From: an uncultured Oscillospiraceae bacterium
Lineage (GTDB): Bacteria; Bacillota; Clostridia; Oscillospirales; Oscillospiraceae
DNA length: 64,000 bases
Assembly (NCBI GenBank): GCA_947631595.1
Contig: CANRLZ010000001.1
Coordinates: forward strand, 1-64,000
Reading direction: 5' to 3'
The notes beneath the pieces were generated by a model. It was not told where the DNA came from. It saw nothing but the letters and a program-made list of their open reading frames with translations, and made no database searches. Position numbers and translations under genes: made by a program. Shown one piece after another: positions 8,607-18,314 of the stretch; positions within the stretch are counted from its first letter, which is position 1; each line of letters opens with the position of its first letter.

Positions 8607-8640
8607 AAAGAGGGCTGTGCCAAGCGGCACAGCCCTCTTT
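8607..8640 (+). terminator. Intrinsic terminator
   Basis: AAAGAGGGCTGTGCC-AAGC-GGCACAGCCCTCTTT plus T run. Confidence 0.9.
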
Positions 8641-8694
8641 TTCAACTTATTCAATACCGGCGGATGACAGTGACCGCACGGCTTGAGAGCTTGC

Positions 8695-9693
8695 TTACTT
8701 CAAACTCTCCGCCACGGCGACGGCCACGGCGACGGTGGCGCCCACCATGGGGTTGTTGCCCATGCCCAGGAAGCCCATCATCTCCACGTGGGCGGGGACG
8801 GAGCTGGAGCCGGCGAACTGGGCGTCGGAGTGCATCCGGCCCATGGTGTCGGTCATGCCGTAGCTGGCGGGGCCGGCGGCCATGTTGTCCGGGTGGAGGG
8901 TGCGGCCGGTGCCGCCGCCGGAGGCCACGGAGAAGTACTTCTTGCCCTGCTCGATGCACTCCTTCTTATAGGTGCCGGCCACGGGATGCTGGAAGCGGGT
9001 GGGGTTGGTGGAGTTGCCGGTGATGGACACGTCCACCCCCTCCAGGTGCATGATGGCCACGCCCTCGCGGACGTCGTCGGCGCCGTAGCAGCGGACGTTG
9101 GCCCGCTCGCCCTCGGAGTAACGGGTCTCCTTGACCACGTTCACCTTGCCGGTGGCGTAGTCGAACTGGGTCTGGACGTAGGTGAAGCCGTTGATGCGGG
9201 AGATGATCTGGGCCGCGTCCTTGCCCAGGCCGTTGAGGATGACCCGCAGGGGTTCCTTCCGGGCCTTGTTGGCGTTGCGGACGATGCCGATGGCCCCCTC
9301 GGCGGCGGCAAAGGACTCGTGCCCGGCCAGGAAGGCGAAGCACTTGGACTCGTCGCTCAGGAGCATGGCGCCCAGGTTGCCGTGGCCCAGGCCGACTTTG
9401 CGGTCGTCGGCCACGGAGCCGTCGATGCAGAAGGCCTGGAGGCCCTCGCCGATGGCGGTGGCGGCCTCGGCGGCGGTCTTGACGCCCTTCTTCAGGGCGA
9501 TAGCCGCGCCCACGCAGTAGGCCCAGCAGGCGTTTTCAAAGCAGATGGGCTGGATGCCCTTGACGATCTCGTAGGGGTCGAAGCCCGCGGCCTGGCAGAT
9601 CTCCCGCGTCTCCTCCACGCTCTTGATGCCGTACTGACTGAGGACGGAATTGATCTTGTCAATGCGGCGCTCGTAACTTTCAAATAAAGCCAT
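8695..9693 (-). CDS. GGGtGRT family protein
   Basis: 332 aa with ASGGGTGRTLHPDNMAAGPASYGMTDTMGRMHSDAQFAGSSSVPAHVEMMGFLGMGNNPMVGATVAVAVAV. Confidence 0.85.
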   Translation of the reverse strand: MALFESYERRIDKINSVLSQYGIKSVEETREICQAAGFDPYEIVKGIQPICFENACWAYCVGAAIALKKGVKTAAEAATAIGEGLQAFCIDGSVADDRKVGLGHGNLGAMLLSDESKCFAFLAGHESFAAAEGAIGIVRNANKARKEPLRVILNGLGKDAAQIISRINGFTYVQTQFDYATGKVNVVKETRYSEGERANVRCYGADDVREGVAIMHLEGVDVSITGNSTNPTRFQHPVAGTYKKECIEQGKKYFSVASGGGTGRTLHPDNMAAGPASYGMTDTMGRMHSDAQFAGSSSVPAHVEMMGFLGMGNNPMVGATVAVAVAVAESLK

Positions 9694-9712
9694 TTCTCAA
9701 TTCCTCCTTTAA

Positions 9713-10405
9713 TTACTGCTTCCGGGGGTCGATATACTCAGCCGCGCCGTCGAACTGGCCGTAGTGGCCCTTGGCCTTCTCCAGGGCCTCGTTGGCGTCC
9801 ATGCCGCCCTTGATGAAGTCCATCATCTTACCCAGGCTGACGAACTCGTAGCCCACGATCTCCTTGTCCTTGTTCAGGGCCACGCGGGTGCAGTAGCCCT
9901 CGGCCATCTCCAGGTAGCGCGGGCCTTTCTCCTTGGTGGCGAACATGGTGCCCACCTGGGAGCGCAGGCCCTTGCCCAGGTCCTCCAGGCTGGCGCCCAC
10001 CACCAGGCCGCCCTCGGAAAAGGCACTCTGGGTGCGGCCGTAGACGATCTGGAGGAACAGCTCCCGCATGGCGGTGTTGATGGCGTCGCACACCAGGTCG
10101 GTGTTCAGCGCCTCCAGCAGGGTCTTGCCGATGAGGATCTCGCTGGCCATGGCGGCGGAGTGGGTCATGCCGGAGCAGCCGATGGTCTCCACCAGGGCCT
10201 CCTCAATGACGCCGTCCTTCACGTTCAGGGTGAGCTTGCACGCGCCCTGCTGGGGGGCGCACCAGCCGATGCCGTGGGTGAAGCCGGAGATGTCGCCGAT
10301 CTGCTTGGCCTGGACCCACTTCCCCTCCTCGGGGATGGGGGCGGGGCCGTGGTAGGCGCCCTTGGCCACGGGACACATGTGCTGTACTTCGGTGGAATAG
10401 ATCAT
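9713..10405 (-). CDS. NifU/IscU-like iron-sulfur cluster assembly scaffold protein
   Basis: MIYSTEVQHMCPVAKGAYHGPAPIPEEGKWVQAK...VIEEALVETIGCSGMTHSAAMASEILIGKTL; adjacent to the GGGtGRT gene. Confidence 0.8.
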   Translation of the reverse strand: MIYSTEVQHMCPVAKGAYHGPAPIPEEGKWVQAKQIGDISGFTHGIGWCAPQQGACKLTLNVKDGVIEEALVETIGCSGMTHSAAMASEILIGKTLLEALNTDLVCDAINTAMRELFLQIVYGRTQSAFSEGGLVVGASLEDLGKGLRSQVGTMFATKEKGPRYLEMAEGYCTRVALNKDKEIVGYEFVSLGKMMDFIKGGMDANEALEKAKGHYGQFDGAAEYIDPRKQ

Positions 10406-10570
10406 CCGTGTTTTCCTCCTCTTATGATATTCTGCGGTCAAATCCGAGGGATATTATATGACAGGCTCAGCCAAAAGTAAAGTGGTATTCGGGGGATTTT
10501 TATCCTTGTGTATTAAGGTGGAATTTGATATAATGTAGGGTGTACACCTTTTTGGGAGGTGAAAAACGCC

Positions 10571-12577
10571 GTGAAAATGAACAGAAACCGGGTGCTGGAC
10601 CCCGGATTTCAGCTCTCTTTCGTCTTTTTGTTCCTCTTCGCCATCCTCAGCGCCCTGCTGGGGCAGACCCTTCTGGCGGTGGCGGAGGCGGCGGCGGGGC
10701 TGCTGTGCTGGCTGGGCTTTCGCCGGGACAGCCACCGGCGGAAGAAGGCCATCGTAAAATTCATGAACTCCCTGAGCGGGGACATCGACGTGGCGGCCAA
10801 GGACTCGGTGGTGAACTCCCCCATGCCCATGGCCATCTTCCGCCCCGAGTCGGGGGAGATCATCTGGACAAACGACCGCTTCCTCCACCTGGCCGGGGAG
10901 CGGGATCACCTCTTTGACACGAAGCTGGAGGGCTTGGTGGAGGGCTTCTCCACCCGCTGGCTCATGGAGGGCAAGAGCGTCTGCCCCCAGGAGGTCACCC
11001 TGGGCCGGCGGCGGTTCCAGGTCTTCGGCCACCTCGTCCGCACCGAGGAGTCCGACCGCTCCAGCGGCTATCTGGCCACCACCTACTGGGTGGACATCAC
11101 CGACCTGGCCCAGACCAGGGATATCTACCAGGCCACCCGTCCGGTGGTGGCGCTGGTGGTGCTGGACAACTACGAGGAGGTGCTGAAAAACGTCTCCGAC
11201 TCCGCCCGCAGCGCCCTGCTCAGCGAGGTCAATCAGCGGCTGGCCGACTGGGCGGAACCCTGCGGCGGCCTCTTCTGCGCCATCGACCGGGACCGATACC
11301 TCTTCCTCTTTGAGGAACAGTACCTCCAGGGTTTCATCGACGAGAAGTTCTCCATCCTCCGGGATATGCACCAGGTCACCAGCCCGGACGGCAGTCCGGT
11401 GACCCTCTCCATCGGCGTGGGCCAGGACGGGGACGGCTTCCAGGAGCTGTACCGCTACGCGGCGCTGTCGGTGGAGATGGCGCTGAGCCGCGGCGGCGAC
11501 CAGGCGGTGATCCGCAACCGCACCGGCTTTGGCTTCTACGGCGGCCAGGTCAAGGAGATGGAAAAGCGCACCAAGGTGCGAAGCCGCGTGATGGCAAACG
11601 CCCTGAAGGCCCTCATCGCCGACTCCTCCGCCGTGATGGTCATGGGGCACAAGGCCCCGGACATGGACGCCGTGGGCGCCTGCGCGGGGGTATGCGCGGT
11701 GGCCCGGAAGCTGGGCGTCCCGGCCTACATCGTCCGGGAGCCGGGCTACACCCCCGGCAAGGTGATGGCCGACCGCCTCATGGCCCACGAGCGCTACAAG
11801 GGGCGGTTCCTCTCCCCCCAGGACGCCCTGGCGGAGGCGGACGCCTCCACGCTGCTGGTGGTGGTGGACACCAACCGGCCCGACCAGGTGCAGTCCCTGC
11901 CGCTCTTGGAGGCGTGCAGCAAGGTGGCGGTGATCGACCACCACCGCCGGGCGGCGGAGTACATCGAGGGCGCGGCCCTGAACTTCCACGAACCCTACGC
12001 CTCCTCCGCCTGCGAGCTGGTGACCGAGCTTCTGCAATACCTGCTGGACTCGGCGGACCTTCTCCGGGTGGAGGCGGAGGCGCTGCTGGCCGGTATCATG
12101 CTGGACACCAAGAACTTCACCATGCGCACCGGCGGCCGGACCTTTGAGGCCGCGGCCTTCCTCCGCCGGGCGGGGGCGGACACCGCCGAGGTGCGGAAAT
12201 TCTTCCAGACCGACCTGGCCGGCACCTTCGCCAAGCTGGAGCTTATCCGCTCGGCGCGGATGTACCGGGACGGGGTGGCCCTGGTGGCGGTGGAGGACTC
12301 CGTGGGCCGGGTCACCGCCGCCCAGTGCGCCGACGAGCTGCTGAACATCTCCGGGGTGGAGAGTTCCTTCGTGGTCTACCCTGGGCCGGACGGGGTGACC
12401 ATGATCTCCGCCCGGAGCCTGGGCCAGACCAACGTCCAGATGGTCCTGGAGGACCTGGGGGGCGGGGGGAACGCCGCCGCGGCCGGGGCGCAGCTCCCCG
12501 GCAAGAGCGTCGCCCAGGCCGCCGACGAACTGAAAACCGCCATCGACCGCTACTTTGCGGAACAGGAGAACGCGTAG
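10571..12577 (+). CDS. gdpP: GdpP/YybT-type cyclic-di-AMP phosphodiesterase (TM, degenerate PAS/GGDEF, DHH-DHHA1)
   Basis: Two N-terminal TM segments; VMGHKAPDMDAVGACAGVCAVA, VVDTNRPDQV, VAVIDHHRRA (DHH); C-terminal GGGGNAAAAGAQL; upstream of rplI-dnaB. Confidence 0.93.
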   Translation: MKMNRNRVLDPGFQLSFVFLFLFAILSALLGQTLLAVAEAAAGLLCWLGFRRDSHRRKKAIVKFMNSLSGDIDVAAKDSVVNSPMPMAIFRPESGEIIWTNDRFLHLAGERDHLFDTKLEGLVEGFSTRWLMEGKSVCPQEVTLGRRRFQVFGHLVRTEESDRSSGYLATTYWVDITDLAQTRDIYQATRPVVALVVLDNYEEVLKNVSDSARSALLSEVNQRLADWAEPCGGLFCAIDRDRYLFLFEEQYLQGFIDEKFSILRDMHQVTSPDGSPVTLSIGVGQDGDGFQELYRYAALSVEMALSRGGDQAVIRNRTGFGFYGGQVKEMEKRTKVRSRVMANALKALIADSSAVMVMGHKAPDMDAVGACAGVCAVARKLGVPAYIVREPGYTPGKVMADRLMAHERYKGRFLSPQDALAEADASTLLVVVDTNRPDQVQSLPLLEACSKVAVIDHHRRAAEYIEGAALNFHEPYASSACELVTELLQYLLDSADLLRVEAEALLAGIMLDTKNFTMRTGGRTFEAAAFLRRAGADTAEVRKFFQTDLAGTFAKLELIRSARMYRDGVALVAVEDSVGRVTAAQCADELLNISGVESSFVVYPGPDGVTMISARSLGQTNVQMVLEDLGGGGNAAAAGAQLPGKSVAQAADELKTAIDRYFAEQENA

Positions 12578-12592
12578 AAAGGGGTACTATCC

Positions 12593-13042
12593 ATGAAAGT
12601 GATCTTACAGCAAGACGTGAAGGGCCAGGGCAAGAAGGGCCAGCTCATCGAGGCCAGCGACGGCTACGCCCGCAACTTCCTTCTGCCCCGGAAGCTGGCG
12701 GTGGAGGCCACCGCCGACAACGTCCATAAGATGGAAAAGCAGGACCAGGCCAAGCGGGAGCGCCAGGCCGCCGAGAAGGCGGAGGCGGAGCGTGTGGCCA
12801 AGGAACTGGAGTCCCTCCAGGTGATCGTCCGCGCCAAGGGCGGCGACGGCGGCAAGCTCTTCGGCTCGGTGACCTCCAAGGAGGTCTCCGACGCGCTGAA
12901 GGCCCAGCACGGCATCGACCTCAACAAGAGCAAGATCGTCCAGGACGAACCCATCAAGGCCTTTGGCTCCTATACGCTCAAGTGCAAGCTGGGCTACGAG
13001 GTCACCGGCGCCATCCACGTCACCGTGACCGAGCAGAAGTAA
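12593..13042 (+). CDS. rplI: 50S ribosomal protein L9
   Basis: MKVILQQDVKGQGKKGQLIEASDGYARNFLLPRKLAVEAT. Confidence 0.98.
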   Translation: MKVILQQDVKGQGKKGQLIEASDGYARNFLLPRKLAVEATADNVHKMEKQDQAKRERQAAEKAEAERVAKELESLQVIVRAKGGDGGKLFGSVTSKEVSDALKAQHGIDLNKSKIVQDEPIKAFGSYTLKCKLGYEVTGAIHVTVTEQK

Positions 13043-13082
13043 GAAACGACCCTTTTTCAGGCCGGAAGGAAGGTGAACCGCC

Positions 13083-14456
13083 TTGGACGAGCTGCTATCC
13101 TATCAGCTGCCCCACTCTGTTGAGGCGGAGCAGTCGGTGCTGGGCGCCATGCTCATCGACGAGAACTGCATCCCCCAGGTCATCGAGCGGCTCAAGCCGG
13201 AGGACTTCTACCTGCGCCAGCACCGGGAGCTGTATGAGGCCATCTACTCCATGTTCAACTTCTCCCAGAAGATCGACCTGGTGACCATTCTGGAGAAGCT
13301 GCGGCAAAACGGCGCCTACGACGAGCAAACCTCCGCCGCTTTTTTGAAGCAGCTCATGGAGATCACCCCCACCGCGGCCAACGTGGGGATCTATCTGGAC
13401 ATCGTCAAGGACAAGTCCCTCCTGCGCGCCCTGGCCCAGACCTGCGGCGAGGTGGAGGGGATGGTCCGGGAGGGCACCGAGTCCGGCGCCCAGCTCCTGG
13501 AGGTGGCCGAGCAGCGGGTGTACGCCCTGCGCCAGGGCCGCGGCACCGCCGGGCTGGAACCGCTGGCCGGGGTGGTGCCCCGGCTGCTGGAGCGTTTGGG
13601 CGAGCTGGCCGCCGCGGGGGATCAGCTGCCCGGCATCTCCACCGGCCTGAAGGTGCTGGACCGGGCGCTCACCGGCCTGAATAAGTCCGACCTCGTCATC
13701 CTGGCCGCCCGCCCCGGCATGGGCAAAAGCTCCCTGGCCATGAACATGGCGATCCACGCCGGAAAGTTCTCCGGCAAGGCGGTGGCGGTGTTCTCCCTGG
13801 AGATGTCCAAGGAGCAGCTGGGTATGCGGCTGCTGTCCGGGGAGTCCCTCATCGAGAACCGCACCCTGGCCACCGGCCGCCTCAACGACGACGAGTGGGC
13901 GCGGGTGGCCACGGCGGCCAACGTCCTGAGCCACACCAACCTCCTCCTGGACGACGACCCCTCCCTGACGGTGGCGGATATGAACGCCAAGTGCCGCCGG
14001 GTGAAGGACCTGGGACTGGTGGTGGTGGACTACCTCCAGCTGATGACCTCCGCCGGGGGGAAGCTGGGGTATGAGAACGAGAGCAGACAAAACGCGGTGA
14101 GCAGTATCACCCGCGCCTTAAAGATCATGGCCAAGGAGCTGCAGGTGCCCATTTTGTGCCTCTCCCAGCTCTCCCGCGCCAACGAGAAGGACAAGACCAC
14201 CGTCCGCCGCCCCCGGCTGTCCGACCTCCGGGACTCCGGCGCCATCGAGCAGGACGCGGACATCGTGATCTTCCTCCACCGGGAGGACTACTACAACGAC
14301 GACGACTCCAACCCGGATATCGACCCCAACCTGGCGGAGTGCATCGTGGCGAAAAACCGCCACGGAGAGACCGGCATCCTCCACCTGGGCTGGCGGCCGC
14401 AGTTCACCTCCTTCATCGACCCGGAGGACCTGGACCTCATCCACGAGGAGCCGTAA
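13083..14456 (+). CDS. dnaB: Replicative DNA helicase DnaB
   Basis: LPHSVEAEQSVLGAMLID...LVILAARPGMGKSSLAMNMA...VVDYLQLMTS...LSQLSRANE...RRPRLSDLRDSGAIEQDADIVIFLHRE. Confidence 0.98.
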   Translation: MDELLSYQLPHSVEAEQSVLGAMLIDENCIPQVIERLKPEDFYLRQHRELYEAIYSMFNFSQKIDLVTILEKLRQNGAYDEQTSAAFLKQLMEITPTAANVGIYLDIVKDKSLLRALAQTCGEVEGMVREGTESGAQLLEVAEQRVYALRQGRGTAGLEPLAGVVPRLLERLGELAAAGDQLPGISTGLKVLDRALTGLNKSDLVILAARPGMGKSSLAMNMAIHAGKFSGKAVAVFSLEMSKEQLGMRLLSGESLIENRTLATGRLNDDEWARVATAANVLSHTNLLLDDDPSLTVADMNAKCRRVKDLGLVVVDYLQLMTSAGGKLGYENESRQNAVSSITRALKIMAKELQVPILCLSQLSRANEKDKTTVRRPRLSDLRDSGAIEQDADIVIFLHREDYYNDDDSNPDIDPNLAECIVAKNRHGETGILHLGWRPQFTSFIDPEDLDLIHEEP

Positions 14457-15530
14457 ATGGAACACATCTTGCCCTTCGCGTCCCAGCACGGCCTGCTGCC
14501 CGCCGGCGGGCTGATCCTCTGTGCCGTCAGCGGTGGGCCGGACTCGGTGGCCCTGCTGCACTTTCTGAAGACCCAGGGCTTCTCCGTGGCGGCGGCCCAC
14601 TTCGACCACCACCTCCGCCCCACCTCCGGCCGGGACCGGGCCTTTGTAGAGGCCCTGTGCCGGGACTGGGGGGTGCCCTGCTATATAGGGGAGGGGGAGG
14701 ACTTGGCCGCCGCGCCGGGGAATTTGGAGGAAAACGCCCGCCGGGCGCGTTACGCCTTTCTGGAGCGCACCGCCGCCCAGGTGGGCGCCGCCCGGATCGC
14801 CACCGCCCACAACGCCAACGACAATCTGGAGACGGTGCTGCTCCACCTCACCCGTGGCTGCGGCCTCCAGGGCCTCCAGGGCATCCTGCCCCGCCGGGGC
14901 ATTCTGGTCCGGCCCATGCTCCACACCACCCGCCGGGCCATCGAGGCGTATCTGGCCCAGGAGGGGCTGGAATTTATGCTGGACGAGACGAACGGCGACG
15001 ACCACTTTGCCCGCAACCGCCTGCGCCATCAGGTGATCCCCGTGCTGGAGACGCTGAACCCACGGGCGGTGGAGGCCGCCGCGCGGATGACCGACCGGCT
15101 CCGGGAGGACTTTGCCCGCCTGGGGCCGTGGACGCCCCCCGCGCCCCAGGTGGACTTGCCCCCGGTGGAGCCGCGGGTGGTGGCGGTGGGGGAGACGGTG
15201 GACACCCCCCTGTGGCGGCTGACCACCCGCCCCGCCCGGTGTCCGGACGCGCCCCCCACGCCCAGCGCCTTTTACCTCAAGCCCCTGGGGCCGCTGGCCC
15301 TGCGCCCCCGGCAGACGGGGGACTTCCTCCACCCGCCTTTCCGCACGGGGAAGACGGTGAAGAAGTGGATGATCGAGGCGAAGGTCCCCCGGCAGGAGCG
15401 GGCGGCCACCCCGGTCTTGACCGCGGGGGAGACCCTGGCGGCGGTGGCCGGGATCGGCCCTCAGCGGGACTGCCTGGCCGCGCCGGGAGAGGACGCCGTA
15501 TTTGTCACGTGGGCCAGACGACCGATATAG
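14457..15530 (+). CDS. tilS: tRNA(Ile)-lysidine synthase TilS
   Basis: LILCAVSGGPDSVALLHFL (PP-loop), FDHHLRP, TAHNANDNLETVLLHLTRGCGLQGLQGI. Confidence 0.95.
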   Translation: MEHILPFASQHGLLPAGGLILCAVSGGPDSVALLHFLKTQGFSVAAAHFDHHLRPTSGRDRAFVEALCRDWGVPCYIGEGEDLAAAPGNLEENARRARYAFLERTAAQVGAARIATAHNANDNLETVLLHLTRGCGLQGLQGILPRRGILVRPMLHTTRRAIEAYLAQEGLEFMLDETNGDDHFARNRLRHQVIPVLETLNPRAVEAAARMTDRLREDFARLGPWTPPAPQVDLPPVEPRVVAVGETVDTPLWRLTTRPARCPDAPPTPSAFYLKPLGPLALRPRQTGDFLHPPFRTGKTVKKWMIEAKVPRQERAATPVLTAGETLAAVAGIGPQRDCLAAPGEDAVFVTWARRPI

Positions 15531-15548
15531 AGAGAGGAGAGATGGATC

Positions 15549-16097
15549 GTGTCCTACGCGGAAAAAGACATTTTGAAGGTGCTGTTTACCCAGAAGGAGA
15601 TCGAGGCCAGGGTGGCCCAGATGGGGGCGCAGATCACCCGGGACTACCAGGGGAAGAACCTGGTGCTGGTTGGGATCCTCCGTGGGGCGTACATCTTCAT
15701 GGCCGACCTCACCCGGCACATCGACCTCCCCTGCCAGGTGGACTTTATGAGCGCGTCCTCCTACGGCAAGGGCACCACCTCCTCCGGCCAGGTGCGCATC
15801 ATCAAGGACCTCTCCGAGCCGGTGGACGGCAAGGACCTGCTGCTGGTGGAGGACATCCTGGACTCGGGCAACACCCTCTACTACCTGCGGGATATGCTCT
15901 CCGCCCGGAAACCCGCCTCCATCTCCATCTGCACCCTGCTGGACAAACCGGAGCGGCGGAAAAAGGACATCAAGGCCGACTACTACGGCTTCCAGATCCC
16001 CGACGCCTTTGTGGTGGGCTACGGCCTGGACTACGCCGAGGGCTACCGCAACCTGCCCTACATCGGCATCGTCAAGCCGGAAGTGTACGGCGGCTGA
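15549..16097 (+). CDS. hpt: Hypoxanthine phosphoribosyltransferase
   Basis: [21 protein letters not shown]...[10 protein letters not shown]...[14 protein letters not shown] (PRPP motif)...[19 protein letters not shown]. Confidence 0.95.
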   Translation: MSYAEKDILKVLFTQKEIEARVAQMGAQITRDYQGKNLVLVGILRGAYIFMADLTRHIDLPCQVDFMSASSYGKGTTSSGQVRIIKDLSEPVDGKDLLLVEDILDSGNTLYYLRDMLSARKPASISICTLLDKPERRKKDIKADYYGFQIPDAFVVGYGLDYAEGYRNLPYIGIVKPEVYGG

Positions 16098-16113
16098 GAA
16101 AGGACTGAGGCTT

Positions 16114-17967
16114 TTGAACGAACAGCCCACGCGGCGGTTCCCCGCGGGGAGCCTTTTCTACTATCTGCTCATCGCCCTGGCCATCGTGGGGGTGGTCTTC
16201 CTCCTCAACCGGGAGGCGGCCGGCCAGGAACCCAGCTACGCCCAGGTCTGCCGCCTCTTTTACCAGGAGAAGGTGGACGCCTTCACCGTGGAGGGGGACG
16301 GCACCCTCCTGCTGCGGTTGAAGGAGGCGGACGGGGAGGGGAACGTCATCCTCTCCCACAAGCTGGCCTCGGTGGACCGGTTCCACGAGGACCTGGGCGA
16401 CCTCATCGCCGCGCAGCTGGCCAAGGGCACCCTGACCGACGGCGACTACGAGGCGCCCTTCTCGCCGCCCTGGTGGCTGGTGGCGGTGGTGCCGGCGCTG
16501 GTGGTGATCGCGGCGCTGTTTCTCATGACCCGCCTGTCGCGCCCCAGCGGCATGGGCGGCGGCGTGGACGAGCGGATGAATAAATTCGGCAAGGCGCGCA
16601 CCCGGACGCTCCAGGAGAGCGACAACCGCGTCACCTTTGCCGACGTGGCCGGGGCGGACGAGGAGAAGGCCGAGCTTCAGGAGCTGGTGGACTTCCTCAA
16701 GGACCCGGAGCGGTTCACCCGCATGGGCGCGCGGGTGCCCAAGGGGGTGCTGCTGGTGGGGCCTCCGGGCACGGGCAAGACGCTGCTGGCCAAGGCGGTG
16801 GCCGGGGAGGCGGGGGTGCATTTCCTCTCCATCTCCGGGTCGGACTTCGTGGAGCTGTACGTGGGCATCGGCGCCAGCCGGGTTCGCGACCTCTTCCAGC
16901 AGGCCAAGGCGGAAGCCCCCGCCATCGTCTTCATCGACGAGATCGACGCCGTGGGCCGCCAGCGGGGCGCCGGCCTGGGCGGCGGGCACGACGAGCGGGA
17001 GCAGACCCTCAACCAGCTCCTGGTGGAGATGGACGGCTTCGCCCAGAACTCCGGGGTCATCGTCCTGGCCGCCACCAACCGCCGGGACATCCTGGACCCC
17101 GCCCTCCTGCGCCCCGGCCGGTTCGACCGGCAGATCTACGTGGGCGTGCCGGATATCAAGGGCCGGGAGGAGATCTTGAAGGTCCACGCCAAAAATAAGC
17201 CCCTGGCCGAGGACGTGTCCCTGCGCCAGACCGCCCAGTCCACCGCCGGGTTCACCGGGGCGGATCTGGAAAACCTGCTCAACGAGGCGGCCCTGCTGGC
17301 CGCCCGGGCGGGCCGTCCCTACCTGAACCAGGGCGACCTCCACGAGGCCATGCTGAAGGTCATCGCCGGGCCGGAGAAGCGCAGCAAGGTCATCTCCCAG
17401 CAGGCCAAGCGCCTCACCGCCTACCACGAGGCGGGTCACGCCGTCGTCATCCACGACCTGCCCACCGCCGACCAGGTTCACCAGATCACCATCATCCCCC
17501 GTGGCGGCGCGGGGGGCATGACCATCTCCCTGCCCCAGGAGGATCGCACCTACCGCTCCCGGACGGAACTGTTTGAGGAGATCGTCTCCCTGCTGGGCGG
17601 CCGGTGCGCCGAGGAGCTGGTGCTGGGGGATATCTCCACCGGCGCCTCCAACGACCTGGAGCGGGCCACCGCCATCGCCCACGCCATGGTCGCCCGGTAC
17701 GGCATGAGCGAGACCCTGGGCGACGTGGTCTTCGACACCGGCCACGACGAGGTCTTCCTGGGCCGCTCCATGGCCCAGACCAAGCCCTACTCCGAGGAGG
17801 TCGCCGGGCAGATCGACCGGGAGGTCCGGGCCATCATCGACCAGGCTCGCGCCAGGTGCGCGGACATCCTCCAGACCCGCCGGGCGGTGCTGGACCAGGT
17901 GGCCGGCTACCTCCTGGAACACGAGACCATGGACGGGGAGACATTTAAAACCTTCTTCCAGGACTGA
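16114..17967 (+). CDS. ftsH: ATP-dependent zinc metalloprotease FtsH (copy 1)
   Basis: [52 protein letters not shown]; canonical tilS-hpt-ftsH order. Confidence 0.95.
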   Translation: MNEQPTRRFPAGSLFYYLLIALAIVGVVFLLNREAAGQEPSYAQVCRLFYQEKVDAFTVEGDGTLLLRLKEADGEGNVILSHKLASVDRFHEDLGDLIAAQLAKGTLTDGDYEAPFSPPWWLVAVVPALVVIAALFLMTRLSRPSGMGGGVDERMNKFGKARTRTLQESDNRVTFADVAGADEEKAELQELVDFLKDPERFTRMGARVPKGVLLVGPPGTGKTLLAKAVAGEAGVHFLSISGSDFVELYVGIGASRVRDLFQQAKAEAPAIVFIDEIDAVGRQRGAGLGGGHDEREQTLNQLLVEMDGFAQNSGVIVLAATNRRDILDPALLRPGRFDRQIYVGVPDIKGREEILKVHAKNKPLAEDVSLRQTAQSTAGFTGADLENLLNEAALLAARAGRPYLNQGDLHEAMLKVIAGPEKRSKVISQQAKRLTAYHEAGHAVVIHDLPTADQVHQITIIPRGGAGGMTISLPQEDRTYRSRTELFEEIVSLLGGRCAEELVLGDISTGASNDLERATAIAHAMVARYGMSETLGDVVFDTGHDEVFLGRSMAQTKPYSEEVAGQIDREVRAIIDQARARCADILQTRRAVLDQVAGYLLEHETMDGETFKTFFQD

Positions 17968-17974
17968 GACAAAT

Positions 17975-18010
17975 AAAAAATCCTTCCGGCGAGAGCCGGA
18001 AGGATTTTTT
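17975..18010. terminator. Bidirectional intrinsic terminator
   Basis: AAAAAATCCTTCCGGC-GAGA-GCCGGAAGGATTTTTT. Confidence 0.93.
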
Positions 18011-18027
18011 TGCGCCGCAACCGGGGC

Positions 18028-18264
18028 TTACTTGCCCAACAGGCCCTTGATGGCGTCCACGGCGCCGCCGGCGGCGTTCTTCACCGCGTCGCCGGCCAGC
18101 TTGGCCTTGACGCCGTCCACGATGGCCTTCACCTGCTCGTCGGGCAGGTCCACGCCCAGGACCTTCTCCACGGCCTGGATGGGGTTCTGCTGGAACAGGG
18201 TCTTGAGTTCCTCGTCTGTGGTGACCTTCTTTACCAGCTCTTCGATCTTTGCCTTGACATCCAT
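18028..18264 (-). CDS. Small 78-aa protein with weak Nif11/NHLP-leader resemblance
   Basis: MDVKAKIEELVKKVTTDEELKTLFQQNPIQAVEKVLGVDLPDEQVKAIVDGVKAKLAGDAVKNAAGGAVDAIKGLLGK; RBS upstream. Confidence 0.75.
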   Translation of the reverse strand: MDVKAKIEELVKKVTTDEELKTLFQQNPIQAVEKVLGVDLPDEQVKAIVDGVKAKLAGDAVKNAAGGAVDAIKGLLGK

Positions 18265-18314
18265 GGGGAAATGCCTCCTTTTATTTTTTTACCCGCGCGT
18301 CCGCGGTTGGGGGA

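Noticed and set aside
10454-12037. 527-aa - strand ORF overlapping gdpP
   Set aside because: Antisense of gdpP; His/Gly/Val-rich shadow composition.
15549-16097. PyrR candidate that would explain pyr regulation
   Set aside because: Sequence matches hypoxanthine phosphoribosyltransferase in the canonical tilS-hpt-ftsH order, not PyrR.
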